The notes under the pieces: model-generated
The model's input: the letters and a program-made list of their open reading frames with translations, nothing else
Database searches by the model: none
Told to the model about the DNA's origin: nothing
Assembly (NCBI GenBank): GCA_017562135.1
Contig: QEYB01000368.1
Span: 1,116,001 to 1,180,000, forward strand
DNA length: 64,000 bases
Direction: 5' to 3'
Source: Dipylidium caninum
Taxonomy: Eukaryota; Platyhelminthes; Cestoda; Cyclophyllidea; Dipylidiidae
Program-made: the position numbers and the translations under genes
Shown here: positions 11,335 to 46,025 of the stretch, in pieces
Position numbering within the stretch: position 1 is the first letter of the stretch
Layout of the letters: each line of letters begins with the position of its first letter

Positions 11335-13844
11335 AAATAACGGTCTGTCTTCCCACGCAGGTACGCATCCACCAACCTGTAAACTGTGAAAGGAGAACAG
11401 GTGTTAAAAAATTGCGCAATCCAAAGATTCACTATCGCCTGACTTCTTTTTTACATCTCCACCACTTTTCTCCTTAGCCGAAGTGGACTAGGGGGACGCT
11501 GCCGGAATGTGGCCGTGGGAATGAGGAAATTTCACTTCCTGCCGATAAATTTAGGGCCAAGTTCCGTCCCAATTAAAGGTAGTGCGACTTTTGGTTTGGT
11601 TGCGACCCACATCCACGTGGCACGTGGCGTGCGGTGGGCGTGGCAAAGGCCACTCCAGCCAGTCTTCGTCTGCCAAATCTCAACGGCGGCATGGCCCAGT
11701 CGGACTTACCTCTCCAGCCGACGCGGCGGGTCGCGGGCGGCGCGCGGGCGGCGAGGCGCCTCTCGAGTGCGGGTTGGCGGGGTCTGGCACGGGGGCCAGG
11801 AAACGAGGGCGACAGGGCCTGAGCCAGGCACTGAACACCACCACGGTGCGAGCTGAAGAAGCCCTTTGCTCACTCACTCGGCTGTCCCCCCACGTCCCAG
11901 TTTATTCGCTAAACCAGTATTTTCCGAATCCGGTAACGACAGCCACTGCCTCTTTGCGACTCGCCTCCGGGCCCCTTTTAGGGGAGTTTGCGGTGGCCAC
12001 GCGGCCGAAACCCAGTGCGCCTGGGCTAAACGTTCGACGATGACAACTCCAACTAACATTCTGCTCGTCCTCACCTTAACCTCTAATCGTCTTTCCCCTT
12101 AGGCTACACCACAAGAGTTTCACAACTCGGAGCGTTTAAAAGACGACTATGCTAGAATGCACCTCGGTTTCGCAATTCCCTCTGCTCTCAGTGTGACCCT
12201 TGGGATCGCAATAGCTGGTCCCCTTTCAGACAAACCCCGGGTGAGCTTGGTTGCGCAGACCCGCCACTTTCCCACCTGCGAACGAGTGGCCAAATCGCCC
12301 GCGGGTGGTGAGAGGCTTGGCCTCGTGAGCCGCAATCGAGGCTGTTTTGCCTCGGCCAAGGGACGGGGGACACAGCGGCCAGTAAAGGCGCATCTGAAGT
12401 TTATCCAAATCGGGAAATTTAGTGCAGAGTTACACAAGTGGAGGGTACCAACTTAGGAAGGCAGGTTCCGACGGCTTGATCATCAGCTCAAGTTGTCTGC
12501 GCATAAATGATGCGCGCATGAAGGAGTCTGTCGCCCTGAACTCGTCGTCGGTAAACTTAGAGATAAGCGATAGTTCGAATCATCTCACGTAAAACGCGTT
12601 AGATGGCATCCGCCTCGTCTGGCCGTCTGCATTCAGCGGATACTTGCCCGCACTCATCCTCTGACTGACTCAAATCAAGTGGCTCCTGGCCGGTCGCGAT
12701 GCCACCCTGGTGCCGGCAGAACTTGGGCGAATATGCTCGCGAGGAAGGCTTCCTGCTTGGTACCCGCTCCGGCTGTATGGGACGCCGTTGGACGAAATGC
12801 CTGCCTTCGCACCGGCTTCTCCCACCGCCTGCCCACTTTCCACCCGCTCGTTCTCCTCAGAACATTCATTTGGTGCGTCCTGCGCGTCATCCAAGCAGTG
12901 CACCGCGAGGGGAATGATCCCGTGGCGGCATAGAAGCCGACCGTGTCTCGTATGGTGTGTTGTCTTGCTTGCAGCGCAGAGTTTGCTAACGTGCACAGAC
13001 GAGCGACGTATGCGAGTCATTCGAAAGTCGATCCCACCAATTCTCACTCGATTTGAACTGCAAATTCTGAAATTTTTGCATTTGACACTGTGGGAACGAA
13101 GAGAGTTCGGACGCGAAGAGTTCTCGGCACCGGAGCCTGTGCTAAACTAGCACGCCTAGCGGCGACTTCAAAAATGGGTACACGTGAATCGAATTTAACT
13201 ATTCGGTGCCTTCGTCCTCGGCAAATTGCCAACATTTGCCTGCTTTCCACACTGGCCCGTGAAGTGCTCTTTCCTGTGGCGAGAGCGATTCTTTAGGTTT
13301 ATTTCAGTGACTGCTGCGAAGAGACGCACTGTGGTGCAGCGAATGTCATTAGTTTATTATGTCACCGGTAGGCCTTAAATGTGCCTGGCATTTGACGGCG
13401 CTCAAAGAACAGCCTTTTGAAGTTGGCGATGTGCTCGAACTGCTTGTGAGGTCTTCACACAAACGCCAACATCAATTAAAAAATATATTGGCAGTCCTCT
13501 CTTCTCCCAACTTCTTCACATTGAGGCAAAGCACTTCTCTCACAGCCAATCCAACCTAAGTTGAAATTTCTCCGCGTGCGCGTCGCTCCCGTGCGCCTGT
13601 GTCAGGGTCCGCCTCCTCTTCCTCGTTCAATCACTAAAATGGCAAATTGAGCTTGTTAAACGGCCAACCGCGGTTACGCAAGACGAGATGCCTGGAAACC
13701 AGCGAATTAACCTGTCCAACCTAATTGAGTGCTCAATCTCGCAGAGACGGGCGAGTCTAAAGTGTTCGGGTCTCGATTAATAAAATCTAGTCACGCGTCC
13801 TATTCACCGTGCGTTCTGCCACAGTTGGCCCGCGTTACTCCGAC

Positions 13845-13979
13845 GCTCCTCCCCTCGCCTCCTCTTCCCTTTCCTTTCCTTTCCTTCCCTTCCATTCCCT
13901 TCCCTTTCCTTCCCCTATCTTCTCTTCCCTTCCCCTCCTCTTCCCTTCCCTCCTTTCCCTTATCTCCTCTCATCTCGCC
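13845..13979 (+). repeat. Long polypyrimidine tract (CCCTT-type)
   Basis: About 135 nt of almost pure C and T on the + strand, made of degenerate CCTTT/CCCTT units, with only a handful of A or G. It is microsatellite-like, with mirror-symmetric parts that could adopt H-DNA. Confidence 0.8.
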
Positions 13980-16900
13980 TTATCGAGGCCCTCACGAGGC
14001 GGTGACACTCCCGTTGGCCTCTTCCGAGGTTCTGTCTACCGCCTACAAGGGTGCCTGCCCAACAAGCGTAAATCCGTTTGTTGACTGTTCGCACAAAACT
14101 GGGAAAACTTTCCGAAGGGATTATTTTACTCACTTGGGGAATTGAAGGGCCGCGAGAGAGGTGGGCCCTCGCGACCACGGGTGCTTGCGCTGTGTGCCCG
14201 CAGTTGATGTGCGGCTCGCAACAGCCCTCGCAGCGTCAAGTCGGGCTGCGCGAGTCAAGGCCTGTTGGAGCACCAAAAAGGGAAATGATGTGCAGCCAAA
14301 TCGGAGGCGAGTTGACGAAACTGGTGCAGCGATTTCGCAAAATATCTTCCTCGTTTCACACGCTGCCCAATACCCCCTGCCAACCGCTTCGCCTATTGGA
14401 CAGGGGGCGGGTCGTCAACGCGGCTTGTCGACAGCCCGTGCGTGCCACCGGAACTCAACTTAATGACTTGCGACCATATTCTAGGTCGCGATTATCTTCG
14501 AAAATGAACCCCTCCACACGGTCACCATCGCGTTGGAGAAAATTTGCGCGTGTAGAAAACAAACACATGTCGACTGGCCACCGAATGCAGCGCCTAGTCG
14601 GACGACCGCCGGAGTGGTATTTCCGGGTCAAGTCTGTCTATTTCAGAAAATGAATGGTGTAGTTGATAATTCTGAACATAAATCTTGCATGCACCACCTC
14701 CGCGCCTACATCGGGTTGTGGGGAGGAGAGCACTTCTGCCCCGGGCCATCGAGTGCGACTGGAGACCTCGTTCATTTTGTGGCAAAAAATGATTACGTAT
14801 GGAGCACGAGCCTTCAGCGAGGTGGAAGTGGAAAGCGTCTGCTTTCAACGTTTTAGAATCTATCGCAAGAGTCGAAACAGACTTCCTCGAATTTTGCGGC
14901 AGCTCACTCCTGCACGTGCCCATGTCGCCAGTCGGTTCACTCAGGAGGACTCCACTACTCACCCGTCACCAAGACAAATTGGTTCTATGAAACGCACTCA
15001 TCCGAATTTATATTTTTGAAAACAGAGCGGTGACAAGGACTCTGAGAGGTGAAGAATAAGGGCGCCTCGGTAGGTAGGTCGCTCGTCCCTAGGCTGAAGG
15101 TGTGATTAACGTGGCTAACAGGCGTCTTGAACAGGATCGGATGGGTCAAGTCAGGCATACATCCTACGAGGAGAACGTCACATTGACGCAGGGACTCCTA
15201 CGAGCGATTACCCTCTCGCTACGACGCACCACAGCCACGTCCGTTTCCTAAAGTGAATTTGCTCACGCCAATCCCCTCGTCCGCTTCCCTCGCTCCGAGG
15301 CGCGCGCGTGTGTGCGACGCTCATTCTGGTAAATTGGCGAAAGTGAGCATTGTTGGTTTTTTGAACATTGCCATGGAGACCAACATGACTGATCAAAGCC
15401 GGAAGCAATCTTTGTTTTACGCATCCACCCTTCTCTGTTGTTACAATTCAATATTTTTACCCCTCCTTTTCTAGGTCCACCGGGCTCAGTGACAGCATCA
15501 ATAGCCGCGTTTCGGTACGAGATAATTTGCACTGGTTAATCAAATCTGCCCTGTCGTCTACCTCCACGTCAAATATACTTCAAGTAGGCAGAAATATCGC
15601 AATCACACCCACAGCTACCGAAAGGGAGCAGCGAGCAAACAGAGGAACTACATAAATTATGGCTGGTCTCTCCCTTCGTCTTCTGTCGTCAGTGGCAAAT
15701 CGGTGTTTCACCACTAAAATGACATGTTTCATCTCGCGTGTTCGAACCGCATGTGCTGCGCAATTACAGACGCCACGAGTCTGCTACCTTCGGTTGTCCG
15801 ATGTCTGACTCGGATTCTCGGCGCCTTAAATGTCTCCTCGTAATAGGCGCATCGAGGCGCCGAGCGCGTCGGTGGTAGAGACCAGTGCGAACGCATGGAA
15901 GACCAAATGTCTTCGTGCGCATAGCGTTGGGCCCCATGACTCGCTGGGTCGTAAGTTACACCTTCAAATCCACGGCTGCTTCCCCATCCGTCATCGCCTG
16001 GTTAACTTCGGGCATCTCAACCGTCCACGTCGCGCGCGTCGGTGCCCACGGGCGCAGGTGGACAGGCAGCCCGCGGACGCCACGCCGACACCTCCGTTGA
16101 GGCTCTCGGAGGCGTTGCTCAACAAACCACCCGCCCCCAAAGCCAGCGCGATGTCGTCGCCCTCTTCTACGCCCGAGTTCCCCGGGCGACCTTTCCCCTT
16201 CCTCGAGCAAGCTCCTCTCAATACCTCATAACATAGCCACCCTGACTATTTAAGAGGCGGAGTATTCCTTCTAAGGCCTCCTTTTATCCTAAATTACCTA
16301 TTTTTGCCGGAATTTACTTAGGACGAGGGAGGAGGAGAGGGAGTGGCTTCCCCGCTCATGCGATTTGTCTACCGCTTGGAGGCATAGGCCGTAAGTTTAT
16401 GAACTAATTGCGGGAATGAAGCCTTCGCCGCCGTTGTCCCACCGGTTTTGTCAATTTAAAACGCTAGCGGATGCACAAATTTTATCCCAATCAAGTAGAC
16501 TCCTGCAAAACAATTAGATTTAACTTAATAAAGTGGACAAAATCAAGTAAGTAGCAGCTATCAGTGAAGTTGGCCGGAACATTCCAGACCGGCACCGCCA
16601 CCTTTTCCGACCGCCGCACCGACCGCGCCGCCTACGGTGCGCTCGAGCGCGAGTTGTCCCCCCGAGGTGGCGACGTGTTCCGCGAAGATCGCGAAGGTCG
16701 GCGCCGGGATGCGAGGTCGCTGGACGCTTTCGCGACCGTGTTGTTACGCTGGTTTACTACTGACAAACGCGGGTAGACTCTTTTTATTTACCTATTTAGC
16801 AAAATTCACCATCTCTTGAGATTTTATTGAGTCTAGCCAAAATGATGGTCGTAAGCCCGACTTTTATTGTTCACTCCGATGGCCCATCATTCCTCCTCAG

Positions 16901-17487
16901 CAATTATCGGCGGCATTGTATCCCACCATCCCCGTGGGCAAAGTAACTCTAGTGGATGTCTTTTCAACACGAGGATGCCATTGAGACATTCCAACCTACT
17001 TCAACGGTGTTTTCAGGCAAATTCATTTATGGCACAAGGTAACGTAGTGTTTTATAACGCGGGAAATTTCACCATTGACGCTGGTGCGTTACAAACTTTG
17101 ATAGAGGACCAAATTTTTTCTTCTCACGCAAAATGTTAAATGCCTCAGTTTATAATGCTGAACATTCAAATGTTCACTGTTATGCGCCAAAAGTTTCATT
17201 GTAACTTTAGAGCTGCTTGCGTTTGGCGACCGAGACCTTTTCGCCTCATGACCGCAGCTGGGATATCGTGAAACGCAATTCCGTCTGAGCTTCCCCCATC
17301 CTTAATTGACAGGTTAGTGCGGGGACTATGAACCCACTTGTGCCCCTCGCAGAAAAGGGTGTACTGAGAGCACTCGGCTTTGCGAAGCAGTCCCTTCCAA
17401 GCTCTCCCACTGAGCTCCTGCGTTGCTCACGCATCCGCCACTCGGCAGGCGGCCGGCGGCTGGCCACGGACAGGACGCGGGGCTGTT

Positions 17488-17517
17488 GGGGTTGGGGCGG
17501 AGGGCGGAGGGCGGAGG
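17488..17517 (+). repeat. G-rich GGGCGGA repeat
   Basis: Three near-perfect GGGCGGA units follow two GGGG runs on the + strand. The spacing of G-runs satisfies the usual G-quadruplex rule of four or more runs with short loops. Confidence 0.6.
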
Positions 17518-17989
17518 ACGGGGTTCACCGTCATGTCACTGTTCGGCCGCGGTGAGTCTCCGTGCGACTCTCCGCAGTGCCTGGGTGCTATTAGATACCC
17601 ACCAGTTGCGAATCAAAATAAACGGCGGTACATGACTTTGCTGCATCCAATTTTGCTATGAATTAATGAGTTACCAGTTTGCATGCCGGCTGACTCTTAT
17701 ACAGTAGGCGCACATTTAAAAAGATAACAAAGTTTCAGGTAGTTGCCTAATGCTTTCTCCGTCTTGTTCCCACGTAGCCCCTTCAAGTGGAAGTGTAGAA
17801 TTTCTCTTCTTATGCCAAAGGAAGTCATCTAGTTTTCGTAGACTCCTTCAAAGAGGAGGGAAAAATTGAAGCTGCAGCTCTACCGAGGCCCGAAAAATCC
17901 CTCTTGACTTCGAGATAAGATGTGTCCGGCTGGAAACAATGAAACCTGTGGTGGTGCGAGCATAAACCAAAAAGCTAAGTCATTCACGT

Positions 17990-19060
17990 CATTTTTAGCA
18001 TTAAATGGAAATAATTTCCACTGGCATCTATGATTTTTTGCCAACGAGTAGGCGGGTCATGTGCCGTTTTGAAAGAAATTTCCTTTTCGGAGTTGGCAAA
18101 CCAATCGAAGTCTTTCATAATTTCACCTTCGGCATCTTATTATCTCCTTTTAAAAATAATTCATAATTACGGGAAAGGCAACAACTGGTCGGAGAAAAAT
18201 CGAGTGACGAATATGGAGGATGTGGTAAGATTTCATATTGTAGAGAAGTTGATTTTTCAACAATAATTGAGGCTTTATGCGGTCGCTCAGCGTTATCGCG
18301 TCGATTGAGCAGTGCTGGTGGTTTTTCTACACAACTTCCTTCCCACGCATGGCATCGCTTTCACGGGCGAGGGACTCCGTCGCCGCCGCAGCCGCCGCCG
18401 CCGCCGCCGCCATGGTTTCGTCTGGCTGCGGGAAGGAATAACGACTCGCCCCTTTGCCACTCCACCACATGGTCACCACAACCTTTTTGATGAGATTTGG
18501 CCCAGGGACGTGTCCTGGGGCCGTATTCTCATCCACCCCTTTCCTTCATCCTTGTCGATTATCATACGAAATCCACTTCTCGTCGCAAGTGACGATTTGG
18601 TGTACAAATGGCGGCGATCGTGTATTGCAAAGGGAACAACGGAGATGCGCACTTGCTCTTGAAGCGGTCGTCCGATCATCCGCGGTCGCGTCAGTTCGTA
18701 CGGCAGGCACACAGGGGTCCAATTTCTCTTTTTCCTCGTTTATTGTACGCAGATGTTGTTGGAACACAGTCGTGGGCACGGCTGGTTGCGTTTTAGTTTA
18801 GGCCCAAGTTCACGATTGGTTCCATGCGTGTGCAGCGGATCCACAGACGTCGTGCTCCACTCTTCCTCCTCGTCGTCCACATTGGCCGGTGGTTCTTCTC
18901 CTCCCGGCTCCTTGGCGATACTCAAATTGCCAGAACGAAACTTGTGGAACCAACATTGAGTGTTCTGTCACTTGATGGATCCATCTCTGAATGCCTCGTT
19001 AATGCTTCTCGAGCTGCGCTAAGACCCAATTTGAACTCGTACAAGAAAAGCAGATGCGAA
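17990..19060 (-). mobile_element. Decayed mariner (Tc1/mariner) transposon, pseudogene
   Basis: On the - strand, fragments of a mariner transposase run in order through several frames. They are LFLYEFKLGLSAARE (near 19055), WFHKFRSGNLS (near 18930), IVTCDEKWISYDN (near 18580), VVVTMWWS (near 18475), DNAERPH (near 18290), YEILPHPPYS...DFSPT (near 18215) and RWQKIIDASGNYF (near 18020). The three acidic residues of the mariner D,D,D triad are recognisable in DEKW, DNAERPH and LDFSPT. Stops, frame changes and an alanine-coding GCC repeat replacing part of the core show that it is inactive. Mariners of this kind encode a cut-and-paste transposase acting on their own inverted repeats; I could not identify the terminal repeats. 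Family assignment is firm, exact ends are not. Confidence 0.85.
18379..18412 (+). repeat. CCG/GCC trinucleotide repeat within the mariner relic
   Basis: About eleven CGC/GCC triplets. In the transposase strand they read as a run of alanines (about 11) after the PDETM fragment, where mariner proteins normally continue GETI plus a variable helix. This suggests repeat expansion after the element died. Confidence 0.75.
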
Positions 19061-20469
19061 TCGCGTTTTTTTGTTCATCTGGTTTCGGCGAAAATAATAA
19101 AAATGGGATGCAAAGGCGGAGAAGTTTTACGAGATGGGAATACCTTTAGCATTTACAAATAAAAACATCGAATGCAGGCTACGGGGTGCCTCTCTCTCGC
19201 AGTCGTAGCCGAAACCGGACCGTTGTATGCTCTCCAACCAAGTATCATCGCACCTCAGCAACATCCTACCCCCATCAGCCTCCTCGTGTTGATTCTGCAG
19301 AAGTGAGCACCATTAGTTTGAGTTTCCCTTAAGGAGCCCTTCGGGACCTGATTCAGAGATGCCGTCTCACAAACGCGGCAGCAGCTGCAAGAAAGCGCCT
19401 CTCTCGGATAAGCAGCCGTGGGAAGGAGTTCGCACCGCAGCAGAGGGAACAAGGGCCAGCCAAACTTAGATCATGGCAACACCATTAAGGAAAAGGCACC
19501 CGAGAGACATCCTAAGCCTTCCATTCGTCAAGAAGCATCGCCCAAATGCCGACTGTGTAGCTTTCGTCCTTGTTTACCACCCCTCACACCTCGCAACTAA
19601 TAGTTGAAGTATTTACTAATTTCGCAAGAGCCAAACTTCCCAATCCACGTATTCTGCTCGCTCCCGCTGCTAAGGAGGCTGCCGACTTGACGACAAATTC
19701 GCGTCTACATGCTACGGATATAAGAGAGCACATGATTAAAAGGCGGAGATGTTGTATTTTTGAAATACTTAAGAGATCACATGAAATGCAAGAGAAATAC
19801 GAATGAGTTCAGTGGAGCGTCGTAGGAGCGGATATTGAGAACAGATGCGAAGACACGGCAAAATCGTTGAGGAAATATAAAACGATGAATGCTCGATTCA
19901 CGTGCTTGGGTCTCAATGAGGCAACTTCACTGTGGCAGCGTTAGAAGGAAATCTCCACGAGGTTACTTTCAACCTGTTTCTCTAAAACAGTTGCAAGGAA
20001 AAGTGATTGATGTAGAACATAAGAGATTTGAAGAGGAGAACGCGGGAGAGCACAAGTCAACAAGTGGGGGAAGATACACGAAAAAGAAGCGCGTCCATGG
20101 GAGAGCGTAGGGGAGGGTTCACTCGCACCTCGCCGGCGCTCACATCTCGGGACCAGCGCAAGCTACACGCATTTGACAGCATGCTCCTGTCCGCCAACTA
20201 TTGCTCAACACCCCTCACGCGTGCTGCTTGTCCTCTCTATGAGGTAATTTTTGCACCTAGTAGACATCTAATAAAAGCGGGCTTCCTTCGGCCCGTCAAA
20301 GTGGTGGGGACTGGCCGGACCGGGGGGGGTTGGGGGAGGGGGGCGGAGGCCAATTTGGCCCAGACAGGTGTCCGGCACACGCCTAAGCAGACAAGTCTCC
20401 ACCCGTGAAGGTCACGTGATTACGCCAAGATAATAGAATCCCACTCAATACGAAAAAAGCAGCAACTCA
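19061..20469. other. Intergenic, 3' side of ERK
   Basis: No gene recognised. The interval lies downstream of the - strand ERK stop codon, and no clear AATAAA is visible on the - strand within a few hundred bases of it. A G-run (20322-20347) and a CACGTG E-box (within 20411-20420) are the only notable motifs. Confidence 0.5.
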
Positions 20470-25011
<4,542 letters not shown>

Positions 25012-27317
25012 TATGGTAGGAAAAGGCTTAGGAGTTGTTAATCATGGATCTTCTTCCCTTTATGTTTAATTAACCGATTCGGAATTTTGGCGGTAATCAT
25101 ACCAAGCAGGACCCTGCGTCATGAGCCCGAGGTCATTGCATAAATAAGCGTCCAAAGACTTTAACAAAGACAAATGTCATTAAGTATCTGAGCGTCTAAA
25201 TAAACAAACTAATACCTTTACCTAAATTTATTTATTTACTTGTAATCACAAGCCAGAATAAAACGATTGAAAACATATCCTTAAAAGCAGTGAAGATGAG
25301 AAAACATTTAGATGCCACAACGACCTTATCAAATAGACAACAAATTGGTGCAACCCTTAATAAATAAATGAGCATTCAGTCACATGCTTTGTATATACAT
25401 AAGAATATGTACTTTAAACATTCAGATTCAGTCTTCTGAGCGCACACTTAATTGGGGGTAAGTTAGTTGCACAATGACAGAAGAATTTCTGAGGGATGGC
25501 AGGGTTTGTTCAAGTTGCAAGTTCCACCACGGCCTATGTGTACAACAGGTAAGAGCATTTCATCAAAATCCGATTAAAATTAGTGGACAAAATATCACGC
25601 ATAAAATATCCTCAAAAGGGTGAAGTTACGTTGTTTTTATTTAAGAATTTGAAGCTGCAGTCTCTTTAATTTTTGCTCCCAGTCTCGATGGTAAGAGGAG
25701 TTGCGTACTGGTAATGGCGTGGTTTCGCCCCACGGCACTCTTTCGGATGGGCTGGATTGAAATTCAACGTTAAATAAAACCTGCTAAAAAAGGTAATAGG
25801 AGCCGAAAAATTTGAATTGTTTGCAATGAAAGAGACTGAAATTTAATCATGAGAAGAAGCGAACGTTTGCATAAGTAATTTTGAGTGACATAGGTGGAAA
25901 GATGGAAGTTGCTTAACAAGATAGTTTGAAACACCTCCGCTGCGTCTTCCAACTCAAAGTTTTGATACGTTGATTGCGTGCGATTCGAGGCGATTGTGTT
26001 AATTTTAAGGGGGACGTTATCCTCATTAATCCTCCACAAATACTGCCAGGCAATGCTACGCGCACCTCATACGAGGGGTCGCCCGATTCATTTAAAGGTT
26101 TGTTGTGGCTATACTCCAAACCACGAAAGTATAGTTGACCTGATATGAGGGCGGTTTGTTAGTGAATGCTGCCCAAAAATTCTCAATTATTAGTAATAGC
26201 ACGGCACTGTGGCAAACGGAAAAATTTATTGCCGTTCCTAATAGGTTTTGTCTTGTTTATATTAATCGTGAACTTGCATTGCTTCTTTCAAAATTGTGAA
26301 TTTTGTTTATCCGGATCAACTTAAGCAGCTTCTTTCTGTAAATTTTATGAAAACGCGAAGATGAACGTTAATTGTTATCTTACCGGACTATTAACACCTC
26401 TTGATGACCGCATACTGACTGGTATAGGTTCTTGTACCACTCCAAGTTCATAATATTTTGGGTTGTTCTTTCTCTAAACATGTTTACCCTCCCTTTCGAT
26501 ACATAACTGTCGTCAAATACTATGCCTCGCTGTCTTGGCATTCCTGGATCTGTTTCCTATCCACTTGTACTCAAATAAGCAAGCCTTTTGTTTTATAGCG
26601 AATGATTTACGCCGGTTAACGTTTCCACCTACTTTGCAACAAAGTTATGGTAACTCAGTCTATACCAGTTTAACGAAAGCTTCGATGATGACCCGAAATT
26701 TCAAAATGTTTCCCTCTAGCCATCGTTTAGTTTTAATGATTCTTTTACTATAAGTGGTCGTGTAAAGTAGCCCTGCATTTGTCTTTATTTTCATCAGTGC
26801 CTACTAGCATTGAAAACGTGGCATAAGGACACTATTCTTTATCATTGTGTTTGCTTGCCAGCTTATCATGTTCTTTCATACATTTCTTTAATGCATTTTA
26901 ATTTTTGTGCAATAACATGAATCTCGGGTTTTTTGATTCCGCATATTTATTCATGACTCTCACTACACCATTGTACTCGTCAAACTTGGTGGACGTGTGT
27001 ATTTCAATCGATTAGATTCCCACATTGTGTCTTATGTTCACCACCTTTCCTCATGTTAAATTTTGCTTATTTCTTCTTGCTTCGTTCTCCTTTCAAATAA
27101 AGTTTTTTGACATCGGCACTCCGCCTTTTTTCATTTACAGTATTTGTCACATTCCTGATTTCATGTTATAAGGTTCTTAAGATGTTGCGGGTCGAGAATG
27201 AGTGTTTTTATTAATGTTTTTTCATGTTACTTTTGTAACCATACATGTACGTATAATATCCTCCAGATCGACTATACTGATATCTTCCTCATGAAATATA
27301 TCTACCAGTGAAGGTCG
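25012..27317. other. Divergent intergenic region between ERK and PLC-beta
   Basis: A 2.3-kb head-to-head interval that must hold both promoters and any 5' UTR exons. It is AT-rich and has no clear TATA or CCAAT arrangement. The + strand shifts from A-rich to T-rich at about 26.1 kb. One short open frame with a consensus splice donor (25474-25548) is listed separately. Confidence 0.6.
25474..25548 (+). other. Candidate orphan exon: 25-codon frame with splice donor
   Basis: An ATG frame of 25 codons (MTEEFLRDGRVCSSC..., two Cys spaced as CSSC) runs without a stop into CAG|GTAAGA, a near-perfect donor. It lies upstream of PLC-beta on the same strand. I do not recognise the peptide, and joining it to PLC-beta exon 1 would meet an in-frame TGA at 27309, so it could only be a 5' UTR or upstream-ORF exon, or chance. 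Confidence 0.2.
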
Positions 27318-45222
<17,905 letters not shown>

Positions 45223-46019
45223 ATGACTCTCAAGATGTTCTCTCCATGGAAGCGCTCATCTTCGCCCTTTTTTGTCAATCTGAATGCGCCAGACGGGTCC
45301 TTAAAACCTGGCTCTCATTTCCCTCCCAGGGTATTGTCTGTGATCCTCCCTACACGCCCGCCTCACTTGCACGAGCGAAACCGCTGGCTTCCACCTTCCT
45401 CCCTTTCCTCTGTCTCTCGATCCATTGTTGTCCTTTGCTACCTCTCCGTGGCGCAGTAACTGACTCCTCTACTTGAGCTTTGTAAATCTTGCTCGTCTTT
45501 TTTATGCCGATCACCATCACTTGTCTGTACGTGTCCTTGCGTGTGGGAGTCATTATTCTGCAGCCTCCTTTTTGCTGGTGTTATCCATTGTAGACGTTCC
45601 TATTGTTGAAAGGGAGGCATATAAAGGAGCTTCTACTCAGGATACTTCGCGTCATCCCCATCCTCGCATAGTTCCCATCTTGCGATTGGTTTATAGGTCA
45701 GTCAACTGGCTTGCTTCTGCCCCGGGTTTTATTTTTTTGTATATTCCTCCGTGTTTCTTTTGTCGGTACAGGATATGCGTCCACTATACAGTTAATCTGT
45801 GTGTTACATTTTGCTTTTTCCATCGTGCACAAACACCCGCCCAACTGACTGAATAGCAGATTTCTTGTGTACCACCAATCCATCTAGTTAATCCGGTGTC
45901 ACTGTCGTCTGTTTAAAGTTCTGGTCATTTTACTTGCGCCAGTCGTTATATATCCCAACCTCTATTTCTTTTTTACTGGAGTCTTTTGCTTACATGCTCT
46001 CACTGGTACCTGTATATAA

Positions 46020-46025
46020 AATAAA
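46020..46025 (+). terminator. Poly(A) signal AATAAA of PLC-beta
   Basis: AATAAA about 800 nt after the PLC-beta stop codon, at the end of the T-rich segment and just before base composition returns to GC-rich. No earlier canonical AATAAA was noticed in the 3' UTR. Confidence 0.5.

Larger units (their letters stand above)
11335..17989. other. Intergenic, GC-rich, no gene recognised
   Basis: Many medium-length open frames occur on both strands, but none has a recognisable domain, a consistent exon structure or similarity I can name; they fit GC-rich random sequence. Visible structures are the polypyrimidine tract at 13845-13979 and a G-rich heptamer repeat near 17488-17517. AT-rich patches occur near 16250-16560 and 17640-17760. 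Confidence 0.6.

Noticed and set aside
12560..12585. tRNA B-box-like AGTTCGAATCA
   Set aside because: No matching A box at the right distance and no cloverleaf could be drawn.
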